Shown: positions 15,060 through 23,763 of the stretch, piece after piece
Numbering within the stretch: the first letter of the stretch is position 1
Layout of the letters: each line of letters starts with the position of its first letter
DNA from: Myxococcales bacterium
GTDB taxonomy: Bacteria > Myxococcota_A > Polyangia > Polyangiales > Ga0077539
Length of the DNA: 64,000 bases
Assembly: GCA_030652255.1 (NCBI GenBank)
Contig: JAUSAZ010000140.1
Location: forward strand, 1-64,000
Reading direction: 5' to 3'
Translations under genes and position numbers: made by a program
Notes under the pieces: model-generated
What the model was told of the DNA's origin: nothing
Database searches by the model: none
Seen by the model: the letters and a program-made list of their open reading frames with translations, nothing else

Positions 15060-16802
15060 TCACAGCGCCTGGTTGATCGGCGCCCCCAGCACCAGGTCGG
15101 GGTGCATGTCGCAGAGGGACTGCGCCCCCTGGGTGACCGCCGCCCCGGCGCCCCGGCGGGCGAGCTGCGACGCGCGGGTCATGAGCCCGCCGCAGACGGA
15201 CTCCCAGCGCGCGCGCAGCCGGGCCCGCTGGCTCAGGATGCCGGGCATGCGCGGGTCGGTTGGGGCCTCCGGGCGGGCCGCGAGGGCCCCAGCGGTGTTT
15301 TCGTGGCGCATGAACACCGCGCGGGCCGCGCGGGCGCGCACCCACAGCCGCGCGTAGGCCTCGTCGTAGACGTAGGGCTGGGTGACCGGCACCCGGGGCG
15401 CCGCGACCGGCACCACCGTCGCGTGCGGGAGGGCGACCGGGGCGGTGCCCGGGCGGTCGGCGATCCACGCGCGCACCGGGCCGCTCCAGACCCCTTCGCG
15501 GGAGAGCACGATGGCGGGCGCGCCGGGCAGCAGGGCCACCGAGGCGAAGCCCAGCGGGCTGGTCGCGAGCACCGCCGCGCGGTCGCCGGAGCGCAGCGCG
15601 AGGGTGCGGCCGCCCTGGTCGATGACGGCGAGGTGCGTTCCGTCGGCGGCGCGCGCGCGGGGCGCGGCGAAGGGGTCGGCCGCCGTGGGGTCGGGCGGGG
15701 CGACGGGGCGCTCGACGATGGGCACGTCGAAGCCCGGCGGCGGGCGCACGCGGGGCGTGAGGTCGGGCGCGCGCAGGGAGGGCGGCGGGCGGTCGGAGAG
15801 CGCGGCGACGCGGCGCATCGGGGCGATGGGGGCGCCGGGCGCGAGGGTGGTCTCGTAGAGGCCGGGCGGCTCGCACTCGATGGGCGGGCCGGCGAGCTCG
15901 CGCAGCGGCTGCTGCGGCATGAGCGAGCGGCTGGGGGACTCGACGCGGGCCGAGGCGTCGTCGGTGAACAGCGGCGGCGGGGGCTCGTGGGGGAGCGAGC
16001 GGCACGCGGCGCCGCTCGCGCGCAGGGTGAACGAGCGGTCGGGCCGGGGGGTGAGCGTGAGGACGTCGCCGAGCTCGCCGATGAGCCCGGCGTGGAGGGC
16101 CATCGGGGTGGTGGGCGCGAGGTCGGGCCCGAGGCGCAGCGCGCGGACGGTCTCGCGCACCTCGTCGTCGGTGACGATGGCACCGGTCCAGGCGAGGACG
16201 GCGGCGCCCTGGTCGAGGGCGACGGCGACGCGGGTGAGGCGGCTGTTCTCATGGAACACCACGCGCGCAGCGCCCTCGGGGAGCCCGTCGGCGTCGAGGC
16301 GCTGCACCACGATGTCGCCCCCGGAGCGCTCGCGAAGGCCCAGCGTCTCGTCGATCGGTGGCGCGGTGGCACCGGGGACGCGACGCGGCACCGGGGGACC
16401 GCCCGGGACCGCGCGCGGCGGCGGCGGCGGCGGCGGGACGACCCAGGCCAGCACCCCGCGGCGGCCGTCCCAGGCGAGGGTGGGGGTGCGGAGCGAGTCG
16501 GCGACGGGCGCGTCGGGGCGGGCGCGCACGAGGGCGCCGTCGGCGTCGAGGCGCAGCAGCGAGGTGCGGAGCTGTCCGTTGCCGCTGCGGGTGTGGTCGA
16601 TCCAGGCGAGGAGCACCCGGTCGCCGTGGCGTGCGGCGACGACGTCGCGGGCGAAGGCGATGAGCTCGCCGTGCCCGGCGCGCTCGGGCGCGGGGGAGGG
16701 GCGGGCGTACTCCATCGGGCGCGGCTGCCCCGCGGCGAGCGCCGGCGCGGCGAGGACGACGAGGGCGGCGAGGCGGCGGACGGAGCAGGGGCGCGGAGGC
16801 AT
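15060..16802 (-). CDS. Exported protein of unknown function, propeller-like repeats
   Basis: A 580-residue exported protein with signal peptide MPPRPCSVRRLAALVVLAAPALAAG. No family is recognised. It contains many short beta-strand repeats of the type VLLAWIDH, GGDIVVQRLDADG, AAVLAWTGA, which resemble beta-propeller blades and echo the proteins at 23764-25110 and 25107-27617. Proline-rich interruptions (PPPPPPPRAVPGGPPVP) break the middle. The C-terminal 120 residues are helical and Arg-rich and hold two of the few Cys residues. It is divergent from the lipoprotein at 17015. Confidence 0.65.
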   Translation of the reverse strand: MPPRPCSVRRLAALVVLAAPALAAGQPRPMEYARPSPAPERAGHGELIAFARDVVAARHGDRVLLAWIDHTRSGNGQLRTSLLRLDADGALVRARPDAPVADSLRTPTLAWDGRRGVLAWVVPPPPPPPRAVPGGPPVPRRVPGATAPPIDETLGLRERSGGDIVVQRLDADGLPEGAARVVFHENSRLTRVAVALDQGAAVLAWTGAIVTDDEVRETVRALRLGPDLAPTTPMALHAGLIGELGDVLTLTPRPDRSFTLRASGAACRSLPHEPPPPLFTDDASARVESPSRSLMPQQPLRELAGPPIECEPPGLYETTLAPGAPIAPMRRVAALSDRPPPSLRAPDLTPRVRPPPGFDVPIVERPVAPPDPTAADPFAAPRARAADGTHLAVIDQGGRTLALRSGDRAAVLATSPLGFASVALLPGAPAIVLSREGVWSGPVRAWIADRPGTAPVALPHATVVPVAAPRVPVTQPYVYDEAYARLWVRARAARAVFMRHENTAGALAARPEAPTDPRMPGILSQRARLRARWESVCGGLMTRASQLARRGAGAAVTQGAQSLCDMHPDLVLGAPINQAL

Positions 16803-17014
16803 CGGTGGGGGACGAAGCTCTTCGCGGTGAGAGGCGGGCGTGTCAAGCGACGGGCACGAGGGCGTCGGCGCAGGGCTGCGGCGACCGCGGGCGCGGCCCT
16901 GTCGGTGCGTTGACTTCCGCCGCGGAACGGCTAGTCACGCGTCCCTCCGATGCCGCGCCGTACTGTGGGCTGGCGCGACATTTCTGACCCTGCGCTCCAC
17001 CCAGGCAAGACTCC

Positions 17015-17932
17015 ATGAAGTGCTTTCGACTGTTCGGCGCCTTCGCGCTCCTCGGACTCGGCGCCTGCGGCTCGGCGCGCGGCGGCAACACCATCACCAG
17101 CGACCCTGACGGCGGCACCACGGCCGACACCGCGGTGAGCACCGACACCGCGGCGAGCACCGACACCGCGGCGCCGGACGTTCCGGCTGCGCCCGACGAT
17201 GTGCTCGCGCCCGTCGACGTGCCGGTCGCGCCCATCGATGTGCCCGTGACGCCCATCGATGTGCCCATGGCCCGATGCGGCGATGGCACCTGCGACCCCG
17301 GCGAGACCTGCGAGAGCTGCCGCGCCGACTGCGAATCGACCTGCCCCCCGCCGCCGATGGACGTGCCCATGGCGCGCTGCGGCGACGGCACCTGCAACGG
17401 GAGCGAGACCTGCGCGAGCTGCCGCGCCGACTGCGAGGCGACCTGCCCCCCGCCGCCCATGGACGTGCCCATGGCGCGCTGCGGCGACGGCACCTGCAAC
17501 GGCGGCGAGCTCTGCGGCACCTGCCCGAGCGACTGCGGCGCGTGCACCGGCACCGTCCTCGACCCGTGCCCCTCGACGACCCAGCAGGGCCCCAACCGCA
17601 ACTGCGGCTGGCGCGCCGGGGTGACCCTCATGTGCTCGCCGGGCCGCGCCACCATGGTCGGCTGCAGCGGCACCACGGGCGTCGGCTCGCTCTGCCAGCC
17701 CGACTACGGCGTCTGCACGGGCGACCCCGTGATGCGCGTCTGCCCCACCAACACCCCCTGCACCGCCGCGGCGGCGCTGGTGCCCAGCGCAGGCAGCTTC
17801 GATGACCAGTGCGGCACCTGCCCGTCGGCCTACGTCACCTGCCCGGCGTCGGGGCAGATCTTCGTGCTCACGGGCGACTTCGACAGCCGCCAGCCCACGC
17901 AGCGCGGCACCTGCACCCCCGCGGCGCGCTGA
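17015..17932 (+). CDS. Cys-rich repeat lipoprotein
   Basis: A 305-residue lipoprotein (MKCFRLFGAFALLGLGAC, lipidation at Cys18). After the lipobox comes an acidic D-V-P linker (DVPVAPIDVPVTPIDVP). Three tandem copies follow of a motif ARCGDGTCxxGExCxxCxxDC, joined by PPPPMDVPM. A Cys-rich C-terminal domain of about 120 residues follows (CPSTTQQGPNRNCGW...). The Cys pattern suggests disulfide-stabilised surface repeats. Function is unknown. Related Cys modules appear in the lipoprotein at 60653. Confidence 0.8.
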   Translation: MKCFRLFGAFALLGLGACGSARGGNTITSDPDGGTTADTAVSTDTAASTDTAAPDVPAAPDDVLAPVDVPVAPIDVPVTPIDVPMARCGDGTCDPGETCESCRADCESTCPPPPMDVPMARCGDGTCNGSETCASCRADCEATCPPPPMDVPMARCGDGTCNGGELCGTCPSDCGACTGTVLDPCPSTTQQGPNRNCGWRAGVTLMCSPGRATMVGCSGTTGVGSLCQPDYGVCTGDPVMRVCPTNTPCTAAAALVPSAGSFDDQCGTCPSAYVTCPASGQIFVLTGDFDSRQPTQRGTCTPAAR

Positions 17933-17951
17933 CCCGCCTCCCTCACCCTTC

Positions 17952-19592
17952 CTACGCCCCCTTCGGCTTCTCCTGCGACCCCGCGGCCTCGGCCCAGTGG
18001 AGGGTCTGCGACGGCCGCGCCATCTTCACGCCGAGGCCCTCCAGGGCCTCCAGGAAGCCCAGCAGCACCTCCTGCCGGTAGCGCCAGAACTCCTCCAGCG
18101 CCCCCGTCTGGAACCACGCCATCACCTCCACCTCCAGGGAGTCGGGCTTCAGGCCCTTGAGCTGCACGTACAGCTCGTCGCCCCAGAGCCGCGGGTGCGC
18201 GCGCAGCACCGCCTCGAGCGCCGCGAGCACGGCCCGCACGCGCTCGGCCGAGGTGTCCAGGTCGAGCGACAGGGTGGCCAGCAGCCGGATGCGGTCGCGC
18301 TGGGTGTAGTTCTCGACCCGGAGGTCGGCCAGCTTGCCGTTGGGGATGGTCACCAGGGTACGGTCGAAGGTGCGCACCCGCGTCGAGCGCAGGCCCACGC
18401 TCTCGATGGTGCCCGTGTGCTCGTCGAGCTTCACCAGGTCGCCCACCCGGAAGGGCTGGTCGAGCCCGATCGCCACGCTCCCCAGCAGGTGCTCGACGGT
18501 CTTCTGGGCCGCGAGCGCGAGCGCCAGGCCGCCGAGGCCGAGGCCCGCCAGCAGGCTCGCCACGGGGTATCCCAGCGCGGAGAGCACCGCCACCACGCTC
18601 ACGCACGCCAGCGTCACCCGCGCGGCCTGCGCGATGAGCGGCACCACCGTCACCGATCCCGGGTGCGCGCGCGCCCAGACCGACTCCTGGAACGCCCGCG
18701 CCAGCAGCGCGATGGTGCGCCACAGCGCCCAGAAGAGCCCCGCGAAGAGCAGGGCGCGCAGGAGGTTCTGCACGAAGGCGTCGCCCACGCGGGAGAGCCC
18801 GAGGGAGGGCACCGAGAGCGACACCAGCCCCACCGCCCAGAGCAGCGAGAGCGGCGCCAGCGCGTGCGTGGCCATCGACTCGTCGCGGATGTCCACCACC
18901 CGGCGCAGCAGCGGCGCGGTGGCCGCCAGGGTGAGCCGACCGAGCAGCCGGCCGAGCAGCAGCGCCAGCGCGAAGGCCGCTGCCAGCGAGGCCCACTGCC
19001 AGCGCAGCAGGCCCTTCGCCCAGGGCTGCAGCCACCACTGCGGCAGGTGGCCGCGCACCCACTTGCCCTCCAGGCGGTCGTACCAGCCGTCGACGCTGCG
19101 CACGGTGGTGCGGGTGAACACCCAGCGCGTGCCGTCCGAGTACGTCCGCCGGGTGATGTGCACGGGGTCGCCCGCGGGGGTGGCGCCGGGGATGTGCCCG
19201 ACCTCGTCGACCCGCGTCGGCAGCCCGTCGTCGGGGTCGCCCGAGGGCTCCGCGGACAGGGCGGCCGGGTCGATGCCCACGTAGCGGTCGAGCACCTCGC
19301 GCAGCCGCCGCGCGAGCGTCGCCCCGTCTCTCTGGGGGCGCCCCGTCAGGTCGAGGAAGCGCCCGGCCTCGTCCCAGCGACCGCGCTGCGTGAGCTCGAC
19401 GAAGCGCTGCATCGACGCGCGGGGGGACTCCGGGTCGACGCGCTCGTCGGGCTCGTCCGCGGGGGTCGCCGCGGGGGCGCTGGCGTTCTGGGCGATCTGC
19501 GCGCGCAGGCCCGGGGGGATGGGCTGCGCGTCGAGCCGGGCGCCGGCCAGCAGCGCGAGCAGGGCGACGGTCCCGGCGACGCGGTGGGCCAT
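17952..19592 (-). CDS. MscS-family mechanosensitive ion channel
   Basis: A 546-residue inner-membrane channel of the small-conductance mechanosensitive family, which opens on membrane tension to release solutes during osmotic downshock. A signal peptide and a periplasmic N-terminal domain of about 180 residues come first, then several membrane helices. The pore helix is LLAGLGLGGLALALAAQKTVEHLLGSVAI, the Gly/Ala-rich TM3 typical of MscS. The beta domain follows (QPFRVGDLVKLDEHTGTIESVGLRSTRVRTFD...IPNGKL), and the C-terminal cytoplasmic domain is complete. ATG 19592 lies 8 nt after the upstream gene's stop codon, implying an operon. Confidence 0.92.
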   Translation of the reverse strand: MAHRVAGTVALLALLAGARLDAQPIPPGLRAQIAQNASAPAATPADEPDERVDPESPRASMQRFVELTQRGRWDEAGRFLDLTGRPQRDGATLARRLREVLDRYVGIDPAALSAEPSGDPDDGLPTRVDEVGHIPGATPAGDPVHITRRTYSDGTRWVFTRTTVRSVDGWYDRLEGKWVRGHLPQWWLQPWAKGLLRWQWASLAAAFALALLLGRLLGRLTLAATAPLLRRVVDIRDESMATHALAPLSLLWAVGLVSLSVPSLGLSRVGDAFVQNLLRALLFAGLFWALWRTIALLARAFQESVWARAHPGSVTVVPLIAQAARVTLACVSVVAVLSALGYPVASLLAGLGLGGLALALAAQKTVEHLLGSVAIGLDQPFRVGDLVKLDEHTGTIESVGLRSTRVRTFDRTLVTIPNGKLADLRVENYTQRDRIRLLATLSLDLDTSAERVRAVLAALEAVLRAHPRLWGDELYVQLKGLKPDSLEVEVMAWFQTGALEEFWRYRQEVLLGFLEALEGLGVKMARPSQTLHWAEAAGSQEKPKGA

Positions 19593-19600
19593 CGGCGGCG

Positions 19601-21367
19601 TCAGCGCGGGGCGCGCGCGGGGTCGGCGTAGACCACGACGGTCTCGCCCGGGCGCAGCGGGTCGCGCTGCCCGCGGCGGTTGATGCGCTCGAGGCGCGCG
19701 GGCGTGGACCCGTAGCGCGCCGCGACGCTGGCGAGGGTGTCGTCGGCGCGGGCCGTCACCCGGAGGCGCACCTGGCCCCCGGCGGTGACGGTGCGGTCGT
19801 GGAAGGCGTCGCCGGCGCGGTCGTCGAGGGTGACCTCGGCGTCGGTGAAGGTGCGCGCGGTGTCGTCGGGCGCGCGGCTCACGAAGGCCTGCAGCCACAT
19901 CTCGCCGTGGACGCGGGCGTGGCGGTCGAGGTTGTTCCAGCGGGCGAGGTCATCAGGGAGCACCTGTAGCGCGCGGGCCACGGCGGCAAGGGTGTCCCCC
20001 GACGTCACCCGCAGCCACGCCCGGCGTGTCCCCTCCGGGGGGGTCATCGCCGCGAGCGCCGCGTCGAAGGGGATCACCGGGGCGACCGCCGCCCGCTCCG
20101 CCGCCGGGGCGCGGTCGGGCAGCAGCAGCAGGGTGCCGGGGCCCACCCCGCGGTCGTTGGCCAGCCCGGACAGGCTGAGCACCTGCGGGGTCCGGGTGCC
20201 GAAGCGGGTGGCCACCTCGTCGAGCGTCTCCCCGTGGCGCAGCACGTAGCTCCGCGTGGCGGGCGTCTCGATGCGCGCGACGGCCGAGCGCACCGTGGCC
20301 CCACGGCCGAGCGGGACGTGCAGCACGAAGGGCATCTGCGGGCTCGGCGGGGGCGTGCGGGTGCGCAGGAGGGCGGGGTTGAGCTCGCGCAGCGTGGCCT
20401 CGGAGACCTGTCCCTCGCGGGCGATGGCGGCGAGCGGGAGCGAGCGCTGCACCTCGACGTCCTCCCAGGTCACCGGCGCCTCCGGGGCGGTGGTGGTGAT
20501 CTCGAAGACCCCGGGGTTCTGCGCGGCGACGGCGAGCGAGAGGATGCGCGGGACGTAGTGGGTGGTCTCCCACGGGAGCCCCGCCTCCAGGGTGGCGAGG
20601 GTGTCGAAGTCGTTGGTGTTGTACTTCCGGATCGACCGCAGGAGGTTGGTGTAGCCCATGTTGTAGGCCGCGAAGGCGAGCTCCCAGGAGCCGAGCCGGG
20701 CGTGCAGGTCGCGCAGGTAGCGCACCGCCGCGCGGGTGCTGTGCTCGGGGTCGCGGCGCTCGTCGACCCAGGTGTCCACCCGCAGCCCGAAGGAGCGCGC
20801 CGTGTCGGGCATGAACTGCCACAGCCCCGCGGCCCCGGCGCCGGACTCCGCGCGCGGGTCGAAGGCGCTCTCGGCGGCGGCGACCCAGAGCAGCGCGGTG
20901 GGCATGCCCTCGGCGGCGAGCGACTGCTGCATCCGGGTGCGGTAGCGGCCGGCGAGGACGGTCCAGCGCTGGGCGAGGCGGCGCGCGCGGGAGTCGGTGC
21001 GGAAGAGCCCGAGCTCGCGCACCATCCGGGTGGTCATGCGGAAGGGCAGCGCGGGCATCTGGAGCCGCCCCGCGAGCTCCGGCGGAAGGCCCGCCTCGTC
21101 GAGCGCGCCGCCGTCCCGGCGGGCGGCCGCGGCGACGGTGTCGGCGGTGTCACGTGGCTGCTCGGCGGCGCGCTCGGCCTCGCGCAGCGCGGCCAGCGTG
21201 GGGGGCTCGGTGGTGCCCAGGACGGCGTCGGCGCTGCGGGCCGCCGGGGCGGTGGTGAGCGTGGGGACCGCGACGCGCGCGGTGGGCGGCGTCTGCGCCG
21301 ACGCGACCGAGGTGGCGAGGCAGGCGGCGATCACACCGACGAAGGAGCTGCAGGCACGGCGCTTCAC
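19601..21367 (-). CDS. MltD-like membrane-bound lytic transglycosylase with LysM domains
   Basis: A 588-residue exported murein hydrolase that cleaves peptidoglycan glycan strands. The SLT (GH23) domain includes the catalytic Glu in WVAAAESAFDPRAESGAGAAGLWQFMP and the later LAFAAYNMGYTNLLR segment. Three C-terminal LysM-like modules follow (YVLRHGETLDEVATRFG, LRVTSGDTLAAVARALQ, VTARADDTLASVAARYG), which bind GlcNAc-containing glycans. The track start is GTG 21391, but GTG 21367 gives a clean signal peptide (KRRACSSFVGVIAACLATSVASA), with TAGCGC 8 nt upstream. It is the first gene of a pair with the MscS channel. Confidence 0.9.
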   Translation of the reverse strand: MKRRACSSFVGVIAACLATSVASAQTPPTARVAVPTLTTAPAARSADAVLGTTEPPTLAALREAERAAEQPRDTADTVAAAARRDGGALDEAGLPPELAGRLQMPALPFRMTTRMVRELGLFRTDSRARRLAQRWTVLAGRYRTRMQQSLAAEGMPTALLWVAAAESAFDPRAESGAGAAGLWQFMPDTARSFGLRVDTWVDERRDPEHSTRAAVRYLRDLHARLGSWELAFAAYNMGYTNLLRSIRKYNTNDFDTLATLEAGLPWETTHYVPRILSLAVAAQNPGVFEITTTAPEAPVTWEDVEVQRSLPLAAIAREGQVSEATLRELNPALLRTRTPPPSPQMPFVLHVPLGRGATVRSAVARIETPATRSYVLRHGETLDEVATRFGTRTPQVLSLSGLANDRGVGPGTLLLLPDRAPAAERAAVAPVIPFDAALAAMTPPEGTRRAWLRVTSGDTLAAVARALQVLPDDLARWNNLDRHARVHGEMWLQAFVSRAPDDTARTFTDAEVTLDDRAGDAFHDRTVTAGGQVRLRVTARADDTLASVAARYGSTPARLERINRRGQRDPLRPGETVVVYADPARAPR

Positions 21368-21375
21368 GGCCGAAG

Positions 21376-21381
21376 GCGCTA
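21376..21381 (-). promoter_or_regulatory. -10 box of the lytic transglycosylase gene
   Basis: TAGCGC on the minus strand ends 8 nt before GTG 21367. The spacing supports this GTG over the upstream GTG used in the ORF track. Confidence 0.35.
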
Positions 21382-21422
21382 GCACCCACACCGGGTGCGA
21401 GGCCAGTAAGTGGCCGTCGGCG

Positions 21423-21851
21423 TCAGTCGTCGGAGCCCGGGCGCGAGCGGGACTTCTTGCGCTCGCCGGTGACCTTCTTGGCCGTGAGCCGGCGCTCCTT
21501 GCTGCCGCGCGAAGGTCGCGTGGCGCGGCGCTCCTTCGGCACCTCCAGCGCCTGCAGGATCATCACCTTCAGGCGCAGCCGCGCGTCGTCGAGGTTGCGG
21601 ATCTGGTCGCGGGTCTTCTGGCTGGTGAGCAGCAGGGTGCCGTCCTGGTCGACGCGCTTTCCGGCGATGGCGCGCAGGCGCTCCTTCACGGCGTCGGGGA
21701 GCGCGGCGCTGCCCGCGAGGTCGAAGCGCAGCTCGACCTTCGAGGCGACCTTGTTGACGTTCTGTCCGCCGGGGCCGCTGGCGCGCACCGCGGTCATCGT
21801 GAACGCCTCGGCGGGAATGGTGATGGCGGGGTTGATGACGAGCGCGTCCAT
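21423..21851 (-). CDS. arfB: Alternative ribosome-rescue factor ArfB (YaeJ), peptidyl-tRNA hydrolase
   Basis: A 142-residue codon-independent release factor homologue that frees ribosomes stalled on truncated mRNAs by hydrolysing peptidyl-tRNA. The catalytic GGQ motif sits in RASGPGGQNVNKVASKVELRF, and LLLTSQKTRDQIRN follows as in the RF-1-like domain. The C-terminal tail is strongly basic (KERRLTAKKVTGERKKSRSR), as needed to occupy the empty mRNA channel. The start chosen is ATG 21851 at MDALVINPAITIP; the longer ORF in the track runs into the upstream gene in another frame. Confidence 0.95.
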   Translation of the reverse strand: MDALVINPAITIPAEAFTMTAVRASGPGGQNVNKVASKVELRFDLAGSAALPDAVKERLRAIAGKRVDQDGTLLLTSQKTRDQIRNLDDARLRLKVMILQALEVPKERRATRPSRGSKERRLTAKKVTGERKKSRSRPGSDD

Positions 21852-21886
21852 GGCCGCGCGAAGGTGGGGCGCCCGACGGGCGCGGG

Positions 21887-23440
21887 TCAAGCGGCGGATC
21901 GACGCCGGCGCCGACGCACGCCCGCGAGCGCGGCGAGCGACACCGCCAGCCATCCCCGCGCCGACGGCGCTGCCCCCGCGCGGCCGACCTCGCAGGCGCA
22001 GCCCGCGGGCTCGCCCATCAGGGCCCCGTCGGCGTCGTCCGCCGCCCCGCCGTCGCCTGCGTCCACGATGGGCACCGCGCCGTCGTCGGCGTCCACCGTC
22101 GGCGCCCCGAGGTCCACGGGCACGGCGCCCTCGTCGGTGCTCGTGTCGGTTCCCGTGTCGGTCGGCACGTCGGTCGCGCCCGCGCTTGCGTCGGCGGTCA
22201 TCGTGCCGGCGTCCATGGACATCACCCCTGCGTCGGGCCGCGGGACCGTCCGCACCCGCACCTGGATGACATTGTCCGCTGGGCCTCCCTGCGCCGGGTC
22301 GCTGAACCACGCGACGCCCTCCTCCAGCAGGTTGAAGTACTCGGCGTACTCGCCCGCCCTGGCCGGCGCGCGCAGCGTGAAGTTGAAGCGCCCGGTCATC
22401 CCCGGCGGCACCATCCGGTCGATGGCCGCCGCGCGGTTGGGCGCCAGCCAGTCGGGGCCCACCACGGCGCTCGATCGGTCGCGGGGCTGGGTGGTCCCGA
22501 GGCGGGTGCGGGCGGGCGTCCAGGTGGCGGTGCCGGTGTTGCGCATCTCGAGGTATCCCCGGGAGAGCTCGCCCGGCGCGAGGTCGAGCGTGGTGACGGC
22601 CAGCGGGAAGGACTGCATCACGTACGCCGCCCGGTACGCCGGGGCGGGGCAGTGGGGCGACGCGCCGCTGCCGCGGGCGTACACCGCGAGGTGGTTGGAC
22701 ACCGTGCGCGGCGTCCCGTCGCTGGGGCGGTTGAGCACCCCGACGCCGGCCATCCACATCGTGGCCGAGCCGCCGCCGTCCAGGTTGACCGCGTCGTGCG
22801 CCCCGAGGTCGATCATCAGCGCCGCGAGCTCGTTGCAGGTCATGCCCACGCGCGACGGGGGGCTACGCCCGTCCACCACCGCGAGGATGAGCGTGCGGCG
22901 GTTGGCCGTGAGCCCGGCCGCGGTGCGCGGGTGGCGCGGGCAGAGGCTCGTATCGCCGGAGTTGTCGCGCGCGGCGCCGCCGAGCACCAGGGTGGGGTGC
23001 CCGGAGACGGCCTCGCGCATCCACGGCTGCGGCCCCTCGACGCGCTCGTGGGGGACGATCTCCACGCGCGCGTCTCCGAAGGCGATGGGCCCGGTGTAGC
23101 TGTGGTCGGTGCCGCCCCAGGAGGCGCCGTTGTGGAGCACGAAGCCGTCGGTCTGCGACTGGTTGGCCGTGTTGTAGAAGCCCCCGTTGACCGCCGCCTG
23201 CGCGCCCACGAGCGAGCCGTACGCGGGCACCGTGCGGGTGCGCTCGCTCTGCGCCGTCACGCGGACGCTCACGCCCGGCGCGCACAGGTCGACGAGCAGC
23301 GCGCTGATGCGCTGCGAGGGGGTGACCCGCACCAGCCGGCGCACGCCCGGGAAGGGGTTGCTCCAGGTGTCGTCGGCGGCCGCGGCGGCGGTCACCGAGC
23401 ACACGGCGAGGGCGACGGTGAGGGCGCGGCGGGCGATCAT
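21887..23440 (-). CDS. Phosphodiester glycosidase (NAGPA) domain protein with MYXO-CTERM tail
   Basis: A 517-residue exported protein. The N-terminal signal peptide is followed by a phosphodiester glycosidase domain of the NAGPA/exopolysaccharide type (about 40-260), with AAVNGGFYNT, TLILAVVDGRS and the DAVNLDGGGSATMW signature. A beta-sandwich resembling the NBR1-type Ig-like domain follows (about 285-390: GYLEMRNTGTATWTP, MTGRFNFTLRAP). An Asp/Thr/Val-rich linker leads to a MYXO-CTERM sorting tail: CACEVG, a hydrophobic helix and RRRRRR. This tail predicts processing at the conserved Cys and delivery to the cell surface, and it is diagnostic for myxobacteria. Confidence 0.88.
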   Translation of the reverse strand: MIARRALTVALAVCSVTAAAAADDTWSNPFPGVRRLVRVTPSQRISALLVDLCAPGVSVRVTAQSERTRTVPAYGSLVGAQAAVNGGFYNTANQSQTDGFVLHNGASWGGTDHSYTGPIAFGDARVEIVPHERVEGPQPWMREAVSGHPTLVLGGAARDNSGDTSLCPRHPRTAAGLTANRRTLILAVVDGRSPPSRVGMTCNELAALMIDLGAHDAVNLDGGGSATMWMAGVGVLNRPSDGTPRTVSNHLAVYARGSGASPHCPAPAYRAAYVMQSFPLAVTTLDLAPGELSRGYLEMRNTGTATWTPARTRLGTTQPRDRSSAVVGPDWLAPNRAAAIDRMVPPGMTGRFNFTLRAPARAGEYAEYFNLLEEGVAWFSDPAQGGPADNVIQVRVRTVPRPDAGVMSMDAGTMTADASAGATDVPTDTGTDTSTDEGAVPVDLGAPTVDADDGAVPIVDAGDGGAADDADGALMGEPAGCACEVGRAGAAPSARGWLAVSLAALAGVRRRRRRSAA

Positions 23441-23446
23441 CGCCCC

Positions 23447-23452
23447 ACCATA
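23447..23452 (-). promoter_or_regulatory. -10 box of the NAGPA protein gene
   Basis: TATGGT on the minus strand ends 6 nt before ATG 23440, so transcription should start on or within one base of the start codon. Confidence 0.5.
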
Positions 23453-23465
23453 CGCGAAGCACGCC

Positions 23466-23745
23466 CGCGCCTGCGATCTGCGACCTCGCCCTCCGAGGGG
23501 AACGCCTGCCCACGATCATCGCTGTGCATCGGAGGAGAAGAACCGCAAGGGTCGCAAGGGTCGCAAGGGATGGGATGGGATGGGATGGGATGGGATGGGA
23601 TGGGATCGGCCATGGGGCACGCGCGTTCGTCGCCCGGTGGCGCTGTCGATCTCCTTCTCCACCCTTGCGACCCTTGCGACCCTTGCGGTTCTTCTCCTCC
23701 GATGCACAGCGCTGATCGCGAGCGTGGGAGGGCTCTCCGCTCAGC
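23466..23745. repeat. Compound palindromic repeat element, copy 2
   Basis: The inner arms are a perfect 49-bp inverted repeat: GCTGTGCATCGGAGGAGAAG... at 23521-23569 and its reverse complement at 23662-23710. Each arm contains repeated CGCAAGGGT units. The 92-bp core holds eight GGGAT pentamers (23567-23606) and then a unique segment (GCGCGTTCGTCGCCCGGTGG...). The left outer arm is GACCTCGCCCTCCGAGGGGA (23482-23501); the right outer arm is degenerate. It fills the gap between two minus-strand genes. No coding capacity is credible; the ORFs reading ARVARVARDGMGWDG are translated repeat. Confidence 0.88.
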
Positions 23746-23763
23746 CCGTCCGTCCTCCTGCGC

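Noticed and set aside
23567-23606. GGGAT pentamers as a telomere-like or origin sequence
   Set aside because: The tract is short, internal to a repeat element, and occurs between ordinary genes. No DnaA boxes or origin genes were noticed nearby.
23516-23715. ORFs on both strands of repeat copy 2 (MHRRRRTARVARVAR...)
   Set aside because: Both strands give the same peptide because the element is palindromic. The sequence is translated repeat, not a gene.
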